NCBI GenBank assembly: GCA_026988525.1
Contig: JALSLC010000035.1
Location: forward strand, 1 to 64,000
Source of the DNA: Archaeoglobaceae archaeon
GTDB lineage: Archaea; Halobacteriota; Archaeoglobi; Archaeoglobales; Archaeoglobaceae
Reading direction: 5' to 3'
Length of the DNA stretch: 64,000 nucleotides
Positions within the stretch are counted from its first letter, which is position 1. Every line of letters begins with the position of its first letter. A program made the translations under genes and the position numbers. Positions 6,258 through 19,316 of this stretch are shown here, piece by piece. The notes beneath the pieces were generated by a model. The model was not told the DNA's origin and ran no database searches. It saw nothing but the letters and a program-made list of their open reading frames with translations.

Positions 6258-7274
6258 ATGGGGACTGACATAGGAGACATTCTCGAAAAAGAAACAGTAG
6301 AATTAGAATATTTTGCTGGAAAAAAGATTGCTATCGATGCTCTCAATACATTGTATCAATTTATATCTATAATAAGGCAACCAGATGGTACACCTTTAAA
6401 AGATTCTCAAGGTAGGATTACATCTCATCTCTCAGGGATATTATATAGAGTTTCAAACATGGTTGAAGAAGGAATTAGACCTATATTTGTTTTTGATGGT
6501 GAACCACCTGATTTCAAAAGAGAAGAATTAGAAGAGAGAAGAATTAGAAGAGAAGAAGCAGAAAAAAAATGGAAAGAAGCTATTGAGAGAGGGGAAGATG
6601 CAAAAAAGTACGCTCAAGCTGCAGCGAGAGTTGATGAATACATAATTCAGTCGTCCATAAAACTACTAAAATTAATGGGAATACCAGTAATTCAAGCGCC
6701 AAGTGAAGGAGAAGCTCAAGCAGCTTACATAGTTGTTAAAGGTGACGCTGACTATACGGGTTCACAGGATTATGATTCTCTACTATTTGGTAGTCCAAAG
6801 TTAGCTAGAAATTTAGCAATTACTGGTAAAAGAAAGTTACCGGGAAAAAACGTGTACGTTGATGTAAAACCAGAAATAATAGAACTTGAAAAGAATTTGA
6901 AAAAATTAAAGATTACAAGAGAACAGCTAATAGATGTAGCAATATTAGTCGGAACAGATTACAACGAAGGAGTTAAAGGCGTTGGTGCTAAAAAAGCCCT
7001 ATCCATTATTAGAAAGTGTGGTGATATCTTTAAAGCATTAAAACTTTTAAAAGCAAACGAGGATGTTGAAAAAATAAAAGCAATCAGAGAGTTTTTCCTA
7101 AGCCCACCAGTAACTAATAAATATGAAATAAAATTTGAAAAACCAGATATCGAAGGCATATTAGAGTATCTATGCGAAGAACATAACTTCAGTAAGGATA
7201 GAGTAGAAAAAGCCGTTGAAAAACTTAGTGCAGGTTTGGAAGCAAGACAGATGACACTTGAAAATTGGTTTTAA
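6258..7274 (+). CDS. fen: Flap endonuclease 1
   Basis: A 338-residue FEN1 of normal archaeal length. The N-region starts MGTDIGDIL and the catalytic acids sit in [20 protein letters not shown] and [12 protein letters not shown] helix-hairpin-helix follows at about 230-260 ([18 protein letters not shown]). The protein ends with a PCNA-binding box, QMTLENWF. It removes 5' flaps in Okazaki-fragment maturation and base-excision repair. The start lies close behind an A/T-rich element with no clear Shine-Dalgarno, consistent with a leaderless message. It overlaps the convergent small membrane protein by four bases. Confidence 0.96.
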   Translation: MGTDIGDILEKETVELEYFAGKKIAIDALNTLYQFISIIRQPDGTPLKDSQGRITSHLSGILYRVSNMVEEGIRPIFVFDGEPPDFKREELEERRIRREEAEKKWKEAIERGEDAKKYAQAAARVDEYIIQSSIKLLKLMGIPVIQAPSEGEAQAAYIVVKGDADYTGSQDYDSLLFGSPKLARNLAITGKRKLPGKNVYVDVKPEIIELEKNLKKLKITREQLIDVAILVGTDYNEGVKGVGAKKALSIIRKCGDIFKALKLLKANEDVEKIKAIREFFLSPPVTNKYEIKFEKPDIEGILEYLCEEHNFSKDRVEKAVEKLSAGLEARQMTLENWF

Positions 7275-7522
7275 AAAATTTTCTTTAACTCACTTACATA
7301 CATCTTCCAGTTTAAGGAGAAATGCAATATCGCCAAAGCTATAAGCAAAAATCCAGTGTAAGTATGATACAATACCCAATCCCTCTTAGGCAATAGAAGG
7401 TAAATTAGTTCTCCAGAATATCTCCCATGTGGCGCAGAATATAAAATTATACCCGTAACAGCCTGAAATAACCCTAAAAACAACATTAAAGTCGAAACAA
7501 TAGCCCTAAGTTTAGCGCCCAT
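7271..7522 (-). CDS. Small DUF4405-like membrane protein with paired histidines
   Basis: An 83-residue protein from the ATG at 7522, or 88 residues if TTG at 7537 is used. Three membrane helices contain [17 protein letters not shown] and the pair [17 protein letters not shown], a spacing typical of DUF4405/cytochrome b-like bundles where histidines can bind heme. Heme binding is inference. The TATA box at 7543-7552 places the transcript start almost on the ATG, favouring a leaderless mRNA and the shorter form. No enzyme partner is adjacent. Confidence 0.72.
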   Translation of the reverse strand: MGAKLRAIVSTLMLFLGLFQAVTGIILYSAPHGRYSGELIYLLLPKRDWVLYHTYTGFLLIALAILHFSLNWKMYVSELKKIF

Positions 7523-7542
7523 GAAGTGAGCAAACAACCTAC

Positions 7543-7552
7543 TATATATATA
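7543..7552 (-). promoter_or_regulatory. TATA box of the small DUF4405-like gene
   Basis: TATATATATA on the minus strand, centred about 25 nt before the ATG at 7522. That is the archaeal spacing from TATA box to transcript start and implies a leaderless mRNA. Confidence 0.6.
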
Positions 7553-7615
7553 CCTTTTCAGTTAATTTTATATTGCTTCATAATTGTCCATTTTACGCCT
7601 TTACGGTGATCTCTC

Positions 7616-8182
7616 ATGTACGCGAGAATTAAAGTTAGAGATACTGTTAGAGTTCCGCCCTCAAGATTAGGTGAAGATATAGTAGAAGTAATAAAAGACT
7701 TGCTTTGGGAGCAGTTTGAGGGCAGGCTGGATAGAGAGTACGGAGTACTTATTGGTATAGAAAAAATAGATGATATTGGTGATGGAAGAATAATTGAGGG
7801 AGATGGAGGAGTTTACTTTGATGTTTTGTTTACAGCCATAGTTTTTAAACCAATTTTACACGAAGTAGTAGAAGGACAGGTTGTAGAAGTTGTAGATTTT
7901 GGAGCCTTTGTATCCATTGGACCGCTCGATGCTTTGCTTCATATGAGCCAAATAACAGACGATTATATGGTCTATGATGAGAAAAACAAGAGATTAATAG
8001 GAAAAGAGACAAAAAAGAGTTTAACAGAAGGAGATCTTGTTAGAGCAAGGATAGTTGCCCTAAGTCTTAAAGAGAAAGATCCAGAAAAGAGTAAAATAGG
8101 ATTGACTATGAGACAACCATGGCTTGGAAATCTAAAATGGATTGAAGAAGAAATAAAAAAGATGGAGGAGGGTAATAAGTGA
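7616..8182 (+). CDS. rpoE1: DNA-directed RNA polymerase subunit E' (Rpo7)
   Basis: A 188-residue Rpo7. The N-terminal tip domain (1-78, YARIKVRDTVRVPPSRLG) is followed by the S1/OB domain (80-175) with VVDFGAFVSIGPLDALLHMSQ and the tail GLTMRQPWLG. With Rpo4 it forms the polymerase stalk that helps open complex formation and binds RNA. The ATG follows GGTGAT by five bases. It heads a conserved archaeal cluster; its stop overlaps the Spt4 start by four bases. Confidence 0.97.
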   Translation: MYARIKVRDTVRVPPSRLGEDIVEVIKDLLWEQFEGRLDREYGVLIGIEKIDDIGDGRIIEGDGGVYFDVLFTAIVFKPILHEVVEGQVVEVVDFGAFVSIGPLDALLHMSQITDDYMVYDEKNKRLIGKETKKSLTEGDLVRARIVALSLKEKDPEKSKIGLTMRQPWLGNLKWIEEEIKKMEEGNK

Positions 8183-8367
8183 CTGAATTAGCTTGTAGAA
8201 ACTGCAAGTTTATAAATATAAATACAGAAGTTTGCAAAAATTGCGGGAGTAACAAATTGACAAAAGAGTGGTATGGATACTTAGTAGTAATAGATCCAGA
8301 AAAGAGTCTAATTGCAAAAAAACTTGGAATAAAAATACCGGGAAAATACGCTCTAAAAGTTGGGTGA
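8179..8367 (+). CDS. spt4: Transcription elongation factor Spt4 (RNA polymerase subunit E'')
   Basis: A 62-residue zinc protein with ACRNCKFI and VCKNCGSNKLTKEWYGY, four Cys ligands, and a short hydrophobic C-terminal strand (LGIKIPGKYALKV). It pairs with Spt5 and raises polymerase processivity. The GTG start overlaps the Rpo7 stop (GTGA) and is served by GGAGGAGGGT at 8163-8172. Confidence 0.95.
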   Translation: MTELACRNCKFININTEVCKNCGSNKLTKEWYGYLVVIDPEKSLIAKKLGIKIPGKYALKVG

Positions 8368-8372
8368 AATAA

Positions 8373-8945
8373 ATGTTAAAGCTTACCGAAGAACTAAGAA
8401 GGGAACTGAAAAAACCGTACGGAAAAGTTTTCTTAGATGCGAAAAATGTTAGAAAACCAGACGCCTGTGTAGGAGATGTCGTAAGCTATACTTTTTTGTC
8501 AGCAAAATTGTTTCCAAAAATAATAGTTTTTGACGGGAAAAGTGAAAGAAAACCATTTAATAAAATCAAAGAATTAGAGGATTTATCTTCAGATTATATT
8601 AAAATTAAGGCTAAAAATCCTTCTTCTACTATAACAATTAATGTAATTGAAAAGATAGAAGAAGCCATCAATCTAATAGAGAAGGGAAACAAAGTGAAAA
8701 TTTTCGTTGAAGGGGAAGAAGATTTAACTTTAATGCCTCTTTTGTGTGCATTAAAGTTAGGTTCTACTGTTGTTTATGGTCAGCCGGGAAAAGGTATAGT
8801 TGAAGTGGAAGTGACAAGAGAGAAAAAATTACTAATACTCTATCTCCTGGAACAGATGGAGAAAGTTGTATGTAATGGTAAAAACGGTAATGAGATTGTA
8901 GAAGCTTGCAGGAGGTGGGCAAATGGAGATATTCGTGGAATCTGA
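8373..8945 (+). CDS. GTP-dependent dephospho-CoA kinase (DUF359)
   Basis: A 190-residue DUF359 protein with LTEELRRELKKPYGKVF, VGDVVSYTF, IVFDGKSERK, and the stretch FVEGEEDLTLMPL followed by VVYGQPGKGIVEVEV. Archaeal members phosphorylate dephospho-CoA with GTP, the last step of CoA synthesis, and differ from bacterial CoaE. It sits five bases after Spt4 in the Rpo7-Spt4-DPCK-S24e-S27e order common in archaea. Its last 23 bases overlap the S24e gene. The identification is strong by motif and context. Confidence 0.93.
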   Translation: MLKLTEELRRELKKPYGKVFLDAKNVRKPDACVGDVVSYTFLSAKLFPKIIVFDGKSERKPFNKIKELEDLSSDYIKIKAKNPSSTITINVIEKIEEAINLIEKGNKVKIFVEGEEDLTLMPLLCALKLGSTVVYGQPGKGIVEVEVTREKKLLILYLLEQMEKVVCNGKNGNEIVEACRRWANGDIRGI

Positions 8946-9234
8946 AAAACAAAATCCATTACTTAAAAGAAGGGAAGTTCGCTTTAGATTAAAGTATAGT
9001 GAGGAGGGGCAAACACCCTCAAGAACAGATGTAAGACAAAAAATTGCAAGTTTATTCTCTGCAGAGGTGGAAAGAGTTGTCATAGATCATATAAAACCAG
9101 AATTCGGTAAAACTGAGGCTAAGGGATATGCAAAGATATACGACAGTGTTGATGATTTGATGAAAATAGAGAGAGAACATATAATAAAGAGGAATTTTGG
9201 AAGTGGAGAAGAGAGTGAGGAAAGTGAAGAGTGA
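8923..9234 (+). CDS. rps24e: 30S ribosomal protein S24e
   Basis: A 103-residue S24e, with [18 protein letters not shown] at the start, [16 protein letters not shown] and the [13 protein letters not shown] signature. It ends in an acidic Glu/Ser tail. The ATG lies inside the end of the dephospho-CoA kinase gene, with AGGAGGTG seven bases before it. Confidence 0.96.
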   Translation: MEIFVESEKQNPLLKRREVRFRLKYSEEGQTPSRTDVRQKIASLFSAEVERVVIDHIKPEFGKTEAKGYAKIYDSVDDLMKIEREHIIKRNFGSGEESEESEE

Positions 9235-9248
9235 AGGAGGTGATCGCT

Positions 9249-12744
<3,496 letters not shown>

Positions 12745-12811
12745 AACTTGACACCTGCTATAATGTTAACATAAGTTTTATTTAGAATTTCTGTAGTTTA
12801 AAAATTGAAGT

Positions 12812-14395
12812 ATGATTGCGAACAACTCAGAACAGTTAAACTTAGAAATACCAATGTACTATAAAAGATTAGTCCAGTTAGCTTACAAAGAAAATATTAC
12901 AGATTTAGACTTAAAACTGGAGAACGAAATAAGAAAAGAGGAAATTGTGCTGGAAAAATACTGGATAATACCATACTTCACCCAAGTATGTATAGTTATT
13001 AACCCGGAAACAAATAGAAAGAGATACCTTCTACTTGAACCAGTTTTGAGTGAAGATATAGCTGAGTTTACAAACGTTTTATATTCAGATATGAAAAGAA
13101 TATTAGCCTACAAAAGTGAAGAAAGTAAAGATAAGATTTCTGAAATATTTGACGTTTTTGAAAAGTTAATTGACAGTTATTCAGTTGAGATAGATGGTGC
13201 CACAAAACTTAAAATTATTTATTATCTAATAAGAAATTTTTTAGGTTTTGGGGTAATAGATGGACTAATTAACGATAATCAAATAGAAGATATATCATGT
13301 GATGGATATGGTATCCCAATTTACATTTTCCATAGAATTCACGGCAATATGGCCACTAACATTGCTATACCTGAAGATGAATTAGACTATTTTGTGTTAG
13401 TACTTTGCCAAAAAGCTGGAAAATTCGTTTCTCATGCTAACCCTCTTTTGGATGCTACTCTGCCCGATGGAAGTAGATTACAAGTAACTTATGGAAGCGA
13501 AATAGCTCCCAGAGGGACGAGTTTTACTATAAGAAAATTTAGAGCTAATCCACTAACACCCATAGACCTCATGAGGTTCGGAACTATGAATGCTGAGATG
13601 ATAGCTTACTTCTGGATGCTTGTTGAAAATAAAATGAACTTTATGGTAATTGGTGAGACAGCAAGTGGTAAAACTACTACATTAAATGCTCTAATGATGT
13701 TCATACCTCCTGACTCCAAAGTGGTATCCATAGAAGATACAAGAGAAATCGCACTTATGCACGAAAATTGGATAGCAGAAGTAACTAAAGTAGGTTTTGC
13801 TGGAGAAGAAGGAATAGAAATGTACGATTTGCTCAGAGCTGCTTTGAGGCAGAGGCCTGAGTATATAATAGTGGGTGAGGTTAGAGGAAGGGAAGCTTTA
13901 ACTCTATTCCAAGCTATGAGTACTGGACACGCTACTTATGCAACATTACATGCTGGAAGTGTAAGCCAACTGATATATAGACTTGAAAACGAGCCATTAA
14001 ACGTTCCAAGAATAATGATTCAGTTTCTTGATTCAGTCGTAGTTCAAACGCTTTGGATACATAAAGGAGTTAGAAAAAGAAGGGCAATAGATGTAAGCGA
14101 GATTTTTGGAGTTGATCCAACAAGCAAGGAAATGCTTGTAAACCCTTTATTTAGATGGAATCCTTACGATGATTCATTTGTTCAGGAATCTGATTCAAAA
14201 AAACTTGAGAAAATAGCAAATCTATCTGGGAAAGAAGTTTATGAGGTTATTGAAGAATTAAAAAGGAGAGCAGAATACTTAAGACTGCTGGACAGAGCAA
14301 ACGTTAGTGAGTTTAAGTCATTTGTCAAAGCAATTCAACAGTATTACAGTAACCCCGACAAAGCCTTTGAAGAGTATGGGGGGTTTGAAACTTGA
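12812..14395 (+). CDS. Type II/IV secretion system ATPase (GspE/ArlI/TadA-like)
   Basis: A 527-residue secretion ATPase. The N-terminal domain (1-230) is followed by Walker A GETASGKT (281-288), the Asp box around SIEDTREI, Walker B YIIVGEVRG (351-359) and the His box TGHATYATLH (371-380). All catalytic elements are intact. These ATPases power pilus, archaellum or pseudopilus assembly. The next gene, overlapping by four bases, is the matching TadC-like membrane protein, and the divergent gene is a pilin-anchored surface protein. No arlB/flagellin, arlH or prepilin peptidase is here, so an adhesion-type pilus or surface-protein secretor is more likely than an archaellum. Confidence 0.93.
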   Translation: MIANNSEQLNLEIPMYYKRLVQLAYKENITDLDLKLENEIRKEEIVLEKYWIIPYFTQVCIVINPETNRKRYLLLEPVLSEDIAEFTNVLYSDMKRILAYKSEESKDKISEIFDVFEKLIDSYSVEIDGATKLKIIYYLIRNFLGFGVIDGLINDNQIEDISCDGYGIPIYIFHRIHGNMATNIAIPEDELDYFVLVLCQKAGKFVSHANPLLDATLPDGSRLQVTYGSEIAPRGTSFTIRKFRANPLTPIDLMRFGTMNAEMIAYFWMLVENKMNFMVIGETASGKTTTLNALMMFIPPDSKVVSIEDTREIALMHENWIAEVTKVGFAGEEGIEMYDLLRAALRQRPEYIIVGEVRGREALTLFQAMSTGHATYATLHAGSVSQLIYRLENEPLNVPRIMIQFLDSVVVQTLWIHKGVRKRRAIDVSEIFGVDPTSKEMLVNPLFRWNPYDDSFVQESDSKKLEKIANLSGKEVYEVIEELKRRAEYLRLLDRANVSEFKSFVKAIQQYYSNPDKAFEEYGGFET

Positions 14396-16311
14396 AATTA
14401 TTTACTCCAAAAATATTGATAAGATATTACTCTAAAAAAGTACTTAAAGGTAAGTACAAGCATCTCAGAGAAGATATAGAAAAAGCAAGATTGCCAGTTA
14501 CAATTCAGGAGTTTCTGGCATTATCGCTGTTTTATGCAATAGTTACATTTTTTCTTGTTTTATCTATATTGCTTTTGTTGTTTGAAACATTCAAAAGAAA
14601 TTTTTTGAATGCTTCAGAAAACTTAGGAATAAAACTGCTAAATTTCATAGCAGAATTTTCCATAAAAGCACATTCAAGTTTGTTGGAAAATATAACAATA
14701 AAACTTTACTCATTTGGTAACTTAAAAGTGGGGTTAGTTATAATTTTTCTATTTTGCATTCTTTTTTCTTTGTTTTTTGCAAGTTTTGTTAGGTTTTTGA
14801 TATTATCATATCCTGAAATAATTTCATCGAAAAGAAAGGGAGAAATTGATCTTTACCTTCCCTACGCAATAAATATGCTACATGGAATGGCTTCTGGTGG
14901 TATTTCAGCTTATGAAATGATAAAAGCAATTGCAGAAGCCAAATTTATGTTCAGAGATTTAAGTAAAGAATTCGAAACAATTGTAAAATTGGTGGAGAAA
15001 TTTGAAGTGGATTTTATATCCGCAATGGATTACGTTAGAGAAACTACTCCAAGTGAAAAACTATCAAGCTTATTGGAAGATATTATCTTCATTCTAAAAG
15101 GTGGTGGAAAACTAAGTTCTTATTTCTCCAGCAAGTCCAAAGAAACCTTACAACAAGAGGAAATTAGTTATGCAAGTTACCTTGAATTTTTAAGTTTAAT
15201 GACAGAAACGTACATATCAGTTTTTATTTTGTTTCCATTATTTTTACTAATAATTTTAATAGTAATGAAGATTACTGGAGAAAGTTTACTAAATAAATAT
15301 ATTTATGTATTATATATTATTTTACCAATTGCTACAGTATTTTTTATATATATTTTAAAAATTTCAATACCCATAGCTCCTGCAAAATACACAAAATCCG
15401 AAATAAAAGATAAAATAAGTGTTAGAATTGGTAAAGTAGAATATCATTTCAAAGTAAAAAATTTTAGAAGATTAATTAAAAAATTATTTAAAACAGTTGT
15501 TACTTCATTCACAAATGAAATATATACAGTCGATATAAAAATAATTTTAATATATATAATTATTTTTTCTGCTATAGTGGGTTATTTTTCCTACAAATTT
15601 ATTCCAGAGCTTATGATGCCAGTAACCGTTTCTGCATTTGCAATACCAACTATAACTTTTTTTGAAATAAGAAATACTAAAATACGCAAAATAGAGGAAA
15701 AAATTCCTGCTATGTTTAAAGAGTTGGCTTTGTTAAATGAAGCTGGATTAACAATAATAGAGAGCCTAAAGATAGTTAGTAAGTTAGATTTTGGAGATCT
15801 AACTAAGGAGTTGTGTTTAATAAGGAAGAGAGCAGAGTTAGGTGAACCATTAACTAAGGCTTTTTTTACGCTTGAAAGAAGAGTAAAAAGTGAAATAACT
15901 GCCAAAATAATCCCAATATCTGCAAAAATACTTGAAGTTTCTCCAAGCTTTAAAGATGCTTTTAACACAATATCACAATTTGCAGAAGCAGAAATAATGT
16001 TAAGAAATAAAATAAGGAGTGGAATGTTGCTTTACGTTGTGATAATATACATGTCTTTCTTTGTTTTTTTAATTGTTGTGTATATACTGATACACAACAT
16101 GTTTTCTACACTGCATACGAGTTCTCAAGCCTTGGGTATATCAATGGATATTAATATATTTAAAAAGATATTTTATGAAGTGTCAATACTTGTAAGCATA
16201 CTGTCTGGACTAATTGCGGGCGTTATAAGTAGCGGTAGAATTTCAAGCGGATTTAAGCATATTTATATATTTCTTATGCTTACATACATCATGTTCAATT
16301 ATCTATTGTAA
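14392..16311 (+). CDS. TadC/ArlJ-like pilus assembly membrane protein with two T2SSF modules
   Basis: A 639-residue membrane protein with a duplicated T2SSF arrangement. The first unit is about residues 120-310 (LPYAINMLHGMASGGISAYE), the second about 400-635 (EKIPAMFKELALLNEAGL). Each has long membrane helices around a cytoplasmic helical domain. This double form is typical of archaeal pilus platforms that pair with a GspE-type ATPase. The start is TTG at 14392, inside the ATPase stop, so the two are coupled. Nothing downstream continues the unit; the CBS gene follows after about 70 bases. Confidence 0.88.
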   Translation: MKLFTPKILIRYYSKKVLKGKYKHLREDIEKARLPVTIQEFLALSLFYAIVTFFLVLSILLLLFETFKRNFLNASENLGIKLLNFIAEFSIKAHSSLLENITIKLYSFGNLKVGLVIIFLFCILFSLFFASFVRFLILSYPEIISSKRKGEIDLYLPYAINMLHGMASGGISAYEMIKAIAEAKFMFRDLSKEFETIVKLVEKFEVDFISAMDYVRETTPSEKLSSLLEDIIFILKGGGKLSSYFSSKSKETLQQEEISYASYLEFLSLMTETYISVFILFPLFLLIILIVMKITGESLLNKYIYVLYIILPIATVFFIYILKISIPIAPAKYTKSEIKDKISVRIGKVEYHFKVKNFRRLIKKLFKTVVTSFTNEIYTVDIKIILIYIIIFSAIVGYFSYKFIPELMMPVTVSAFAIPTITFFEIRNTKIRKIEEKIPAMFKELALLNEAGLTIIESLKIVSKLDFGDLTKELCLIRKRAELGEPLTKAFFTLERRVKSEITAKIIPISAKILEVSPSFKDAFNTISQFAEAEIMLRNKIRSGMLLYVVIIYMSFFVFLIVVYILIHNMFSTLHTSSQALGISMDINIFKKIFYEVSILVSILSGLIAGVISSGRISSGFKHIYIFLMLTYIMFNYLL

Positions 16312-16380
16312 AAATATCTAACTTAACAACATAGCAAAAATCTTTAAAACTCATAACCAAAGGTATTCGGGGTGTTACTG

Positions 16381-16920
16381 ATGCATGCAGATATACCAGC
16401 GAAAGAAGTAATGACAAGAGAAGTCTGTACAGCATCTCCAGAAGAGAGCCTATATATTGCTGCAAAGAAAATGATAGAGTTTGGAGTTGGCAGTATAGTA
16501 GTTGTTGAGAACGAGAAACCAAAAGGTATTGTAACTGAAAGAGATATACTACACAAAGTAATTGCAAAAAACAAACTACCGTCAGAAGTTAAATTAAAAG
16601 ATATTATGAGCAGTCCAGTTATTACTATTACATCAAAAACTTCAGTGAGAGAAGCTGCAAGAATAATGCTAAAAAAAGGAGTTAGAAGATTGCCCGTAAT
16701 AGATAATGGTAAGCTTATAGGAATTGTAACGGATACAGACATATTAACTGTAAGTATGGACATAGGAGAACTTTTGGGACTTATAAACGAGAAAAGTGTT
16801 GAAATTTTCGTTGAAGAGCTAAGTGGAAAATGTGAGAGGTGCGGAAAGCTATCTGATAGATTAATAGAAGTTAATGGTATGAAACTCTGTGAAGATTGTG
16901 CGGAAACTTATGAAGAATGA
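16381..16920 (+). CDS. CBS-pair protein with C-terminal zinc ribbon
   Basis: About 179 residues from the ATG at 16381, which has GGGGTG about eight bases upstream; GTG at 16372 would add three residues. Two CBS motifs cover residues 5-130 (KEVMTREVCTASPEES, LKDIMSSPVITITSKTS), and both carry the GIVTxxDIL nucleotide-binding ending. The C-terminal 35 residues form a ribbon: CERCGKLS and MKLCEDCAE. CBS pairs bind AMP, ATP or SAM. CBS plus zinc-ribbon proteins are common in archaea, but few have a known target. Confidence 0.88.
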   Translation: MHADIPAKEVMTREVCTASPEESLYIAAKKMIEFGVGSIVVVENEKPKGIVTERDILHKVIAKNKLPSEVKLKDIMSSPVITITSKTSVREAARIMLKKGVRRLPVIDNGKLIGIVTDTDILTVSMDIGELLGLINEKSVEIFVEELSGKCERCGKLSDRLIEVNGMKLCEDCAETYEE

Positions 16921-16969
16921 ACGTCATATTTAAAAATGACTTAGTACTAATTTAATTAGAGGTGTGTTA

Positions 16970-17845
16970 ATGAAAGTAAAAAAGCCCGGTAGTATAATGA
17001 ACATAGCTACAACTGACGTTGTAACTCTTCCCCCCACTACCACAATAATGGCTGCTGCAAAAACAATAAAAACCTACAGATTTAGAAGGCTACCAATAGC
17101 AGATCCAGGAACAAGAAGAATAGAAGGAATAATTACTGCAACAGACTTAATAAACTTTTTTGGCGGAGGAGATAAACACAAAATAATAATAGACAGATAC
17201 TCTGGGAATTATTTAGCTGCTATAAATGAGGAAGTAAGAAGTATAATGGAAAAGAATGTTTTATCTTTATCTTATACGAGTGATATAGAAGATGGGCTCG
17301 ATTTAATGTTGAAAAATGGAATTGGAGGTTTTCCAATAATCGATGAAGAAGATAGGATAGTGGGTATTGTAACTGAGAGAGACTATCTAAGTTATCTCGC
17401 AAACAAGTGTGAACTCGAAGGAAAAGTTTCAGATTATATGACCAAAGGTGTAATTACTGTAAATTCAGATACTGAGATAGATAAAGCTATGAAGCTAATG
17501 ATATCTAAAAAAATAAGAAGATTACCCGTAATAGATGATGGACTACTTATAGGATGGATTAATACACCAATGATAGTTAAATACTTCAGTAGCGAAGTAT
17601 TCAAGTCACTCATAACTGGTAATGTAAAAGATGCCTTATCTCAACCAGTATCAGTAATTATATCATCCAATTCCACGTACACTTCCCCCCTAATAGTTAC
17701 TCCCGACTTAACAATGTCCGAAGTTGCAAGGAGAATGCTCAATAGAAAAGTTGGTTGTGCGTTAGTAGTAAAAGATGAAAGATTGGAAGGTATTGTAACT
17801 GAAAAAGATATGGTTAAATTTTTATATAAATGTAAGATAAGATGA
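16970..17845 (+). CDS. Protein with four CBS motifs
   Basis: About 291 residues from ATG 16970, served by GAGGTG six bases upstream. It consists of two tandem Bateman modules: repeats at about residues 6-60, 75-135, 140-200 and 225-290. Repeated endings such as GIITATDLI, GIVTERDYL and GIVTEKDMV mark nucleotide-binding loops. There is no catalytic domain. The stop overlaps the start of an RNA ligase by four bases (ATGA), so the two are co-translated. An energy-sensing role towards the ligase or its RNA is possible (inference). Confidence 0.86.
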   Translation: MKVKKPGSIMNIATTDVVTLPPTTTIMAAAKTIKTYRFRRLPIADPGTRRIEGIITATDLINFFGGGDKHKIIIDRYSGNYLAAINEEVRSIMEKNVLSLSYTSDIEDGLDLMLKNGIGGFPIIDEEDRIVGIVTERDYLSYLANKCELEGKVSDYMTKGVITVNSDTEIDKAMKLMISKKIRRLPVIDDGLLIGWINTPMIVKYFSSEVFKSLITGNVKDALSQPVSVIISSNSTYTSPLIVTPDLTMSEVARRMLNRKVGCALVVKDERLEGIVTEKDMVKFLYKCKIR

Positions 17846-18981
17846 AGTTCGTAGCTGAGGCTTTATCTATTTCCGAGCCAGCAGTTAAAAGACTGTATAG
17901 AAGAAGTATTCTAAAGCAAGCTTATATCCCCCATCCTTTTTTTTCTGATATATCGGATGCCTACCTTTTATCAAAGAAATTTGGGTCTTATGAGGAAGGT
18001 ACTTTTTTGGCTATTTCATCTGAAAAAGTGTATATTGCAAGAGGTTTTCCAAAAATAAAGAGGACTTTAGTTCTTGGAGAATGCGTAAAAAGACATTTTG
18101 AGAAAAGTGAAGTAGCTGTAGAAGAAAAAATAAATGGATACAATGTTAGGATAATGAAAATAGGCAAAAATATCTACGCAATAACGCGAAGAGGATATAT
18201 ATGCCCATATACTACGGAAAGAGCAAGGGAGTTAATTAATATTGAATTTTTTAAAGATTGGCCTGAATTCATGTTATGCTGTGAAGCAGCAGGGCTTGAA
18301 TCGCCACACGTTCCAAAAGAGATATATGGTAAAAAACTTGATTTCTACCTTTTTGATATAAGAAATTCAAAAACAAACGAACCGATGAGTCTTGAAGAAA
18401 AAATAAAAATAGCTGAAGAATATGGTTTTAAGTTGGCAAGAGTGTTTGGTGTATGGAGTGGTGAGAAATTAATTGAGGAATCAATAAAAATAATTAAAGA
18501 ATTAGATAGAGAGGGTAGAGAGGGGATAGTTTTAAAAGACATAGAAATGAAAAAGAAAGCTGTAAAATACACAACCAGTTACTGCAATTGCTCTGATTTA
18601 GAGTATGGATTCAGATATTTTAATGACTTGGGTAGAGATTTTGTTTTAACAAGGGCTGTAAGAGAAGGTTTTCAGAGTTTTGAACTCGATAATAGTGAAG
18701 ATAGAGTTAAAAGGTATGAAAGAGTTGGGAAAGCGATTGTCGATGGGATTATAGGAAGTATTGAAGAAGTTAATAAAAGTGGAAAATTAAAAGAGAGAGC
18801 AAAACTTAGATTTAAAAGCAAAGAAGTTATGGAATTGTACATTCAACATACTAAAAGACTTACAAGAGCCAACTTTGAGTATGCGGGAATTGAAGATGGT
18901 TATCACATACTCTACATAGAAAAGTACATGGCCAGCACGTCAGATAGAATAAAAAATTTGATTTCAGGGGGATTTTGGTAG
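17842..18981 (+). CDS. ATP-dependent RNA ligase, archaeal Pab1020/Rnl3 type
   Basis: A 379-residue protein with ligase motif I K96-I-N-G (EEKINGYNVRIM). Motif III-like FYLFDI and motif IV EGIVLKD follow, then motif V as AVKYTT. An N-terminal region and a helical C-terminal dimerisation domain (about 240-379) match the homodimeric archaeal RNA ligase family that circularises or seals RNA with 5'-phosphate ends. The biological substrate is unknown. It overlaps the four-CBS gene by four bases. The convergent gene is a MazG-like hydrolase four bases away. Confidence 0.9.
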   Translation: MKFVAEALSISEPAVKRLYRRSILKQAYIPHPFFSDISDAYLLSKKFGSYEEGTFLAISSEKVYIARGFPKIKRTLVLGECVKRHFEKSEVAVEEKINGYNVRIMKIGKNIYAITRRGYICPYTTERARELINIEFFKDWPEFMLCCEAAGLESPHVPKEIYGKKLDFYLFDIRNSKTNEPMSLEEKIKIAEEYGFKLARVFGVWSGEKLIEESIKIIKELDREGREGIVLKDIEMKKKAVKYTTSYCNCSDLEYGFRYFNDLGRDFVLTRAVREGFQSFELDNSEDRVKRYERVGKAIVDGIIGSIEEVNKSGKLKERAKLRFKSKEVMELYIQHTKRLTRANFEYAGIEDGYHILYIEKYMASTSDRIKNLISGGFW

Positions 18982-18984
18982 TTT

Positions 18985-19263
18985 TCAATCCGGAAGATCC
19001 CAGTTTTTGGATGGATCTCCAATTAAGTATTTTTCTATTATTTTATCTTCTAAATTTACTTCAAACATGTTTGCCAGACAAAATATAACAAACGTAGCAT
19101 CAGCTAATTCCTCTTCAATAGCTTTTTTATCTCCCTTTCTTACTGCTTCTGCAACTTCACCTATTTCCTCCATTAAAACGGCAAGTAAAAACAATTTTCC
19201 AGATTTTTTATCAGTTTCAAGATATTTTTTGGCTATTTTTTCAAGCAAACTTTTTAACTCCAT
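18985..19263 (-). CDS. MazG-like nucleotide pyrophosphohydrolase
   Basis: A 92-residue all-helical MazG-type protein. The metal-binding pattern is clear: LMEEIGEVAEAVRK supplies two Glu pairs and EEELADATFVIFCLAN the next Glu and Asp. The short C-terminus ends DPSKNWDLPD. These enzymes hydrolyse NTPs or dNTPs to monophosphates and help clean the pool. It is monocistronic and convergent with the RNA ligase. Confidence 0.88.
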   Translation of the reverse strand: MELKSLLEKIAKKYLETDKKSGKLFLLAVLMEEIGEVAEAVRKGDKKAIEEELADATFVIFCLANMFEVNLEDKIIEKYLIGDPSKNWDLPD

Positions 19264-19316
19264 GCGTTTAATTCATTGGAATGTTTTAAATACAAAACGG
19301 TAGTCTAAGAATTTTA

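Noticed and set aside
12812-16311. Archaellum (arl) operon
   Set aside because: ATPase and TadC-like genes fit, but archaellins, arlC-H and a prepilin peptidase are absent.
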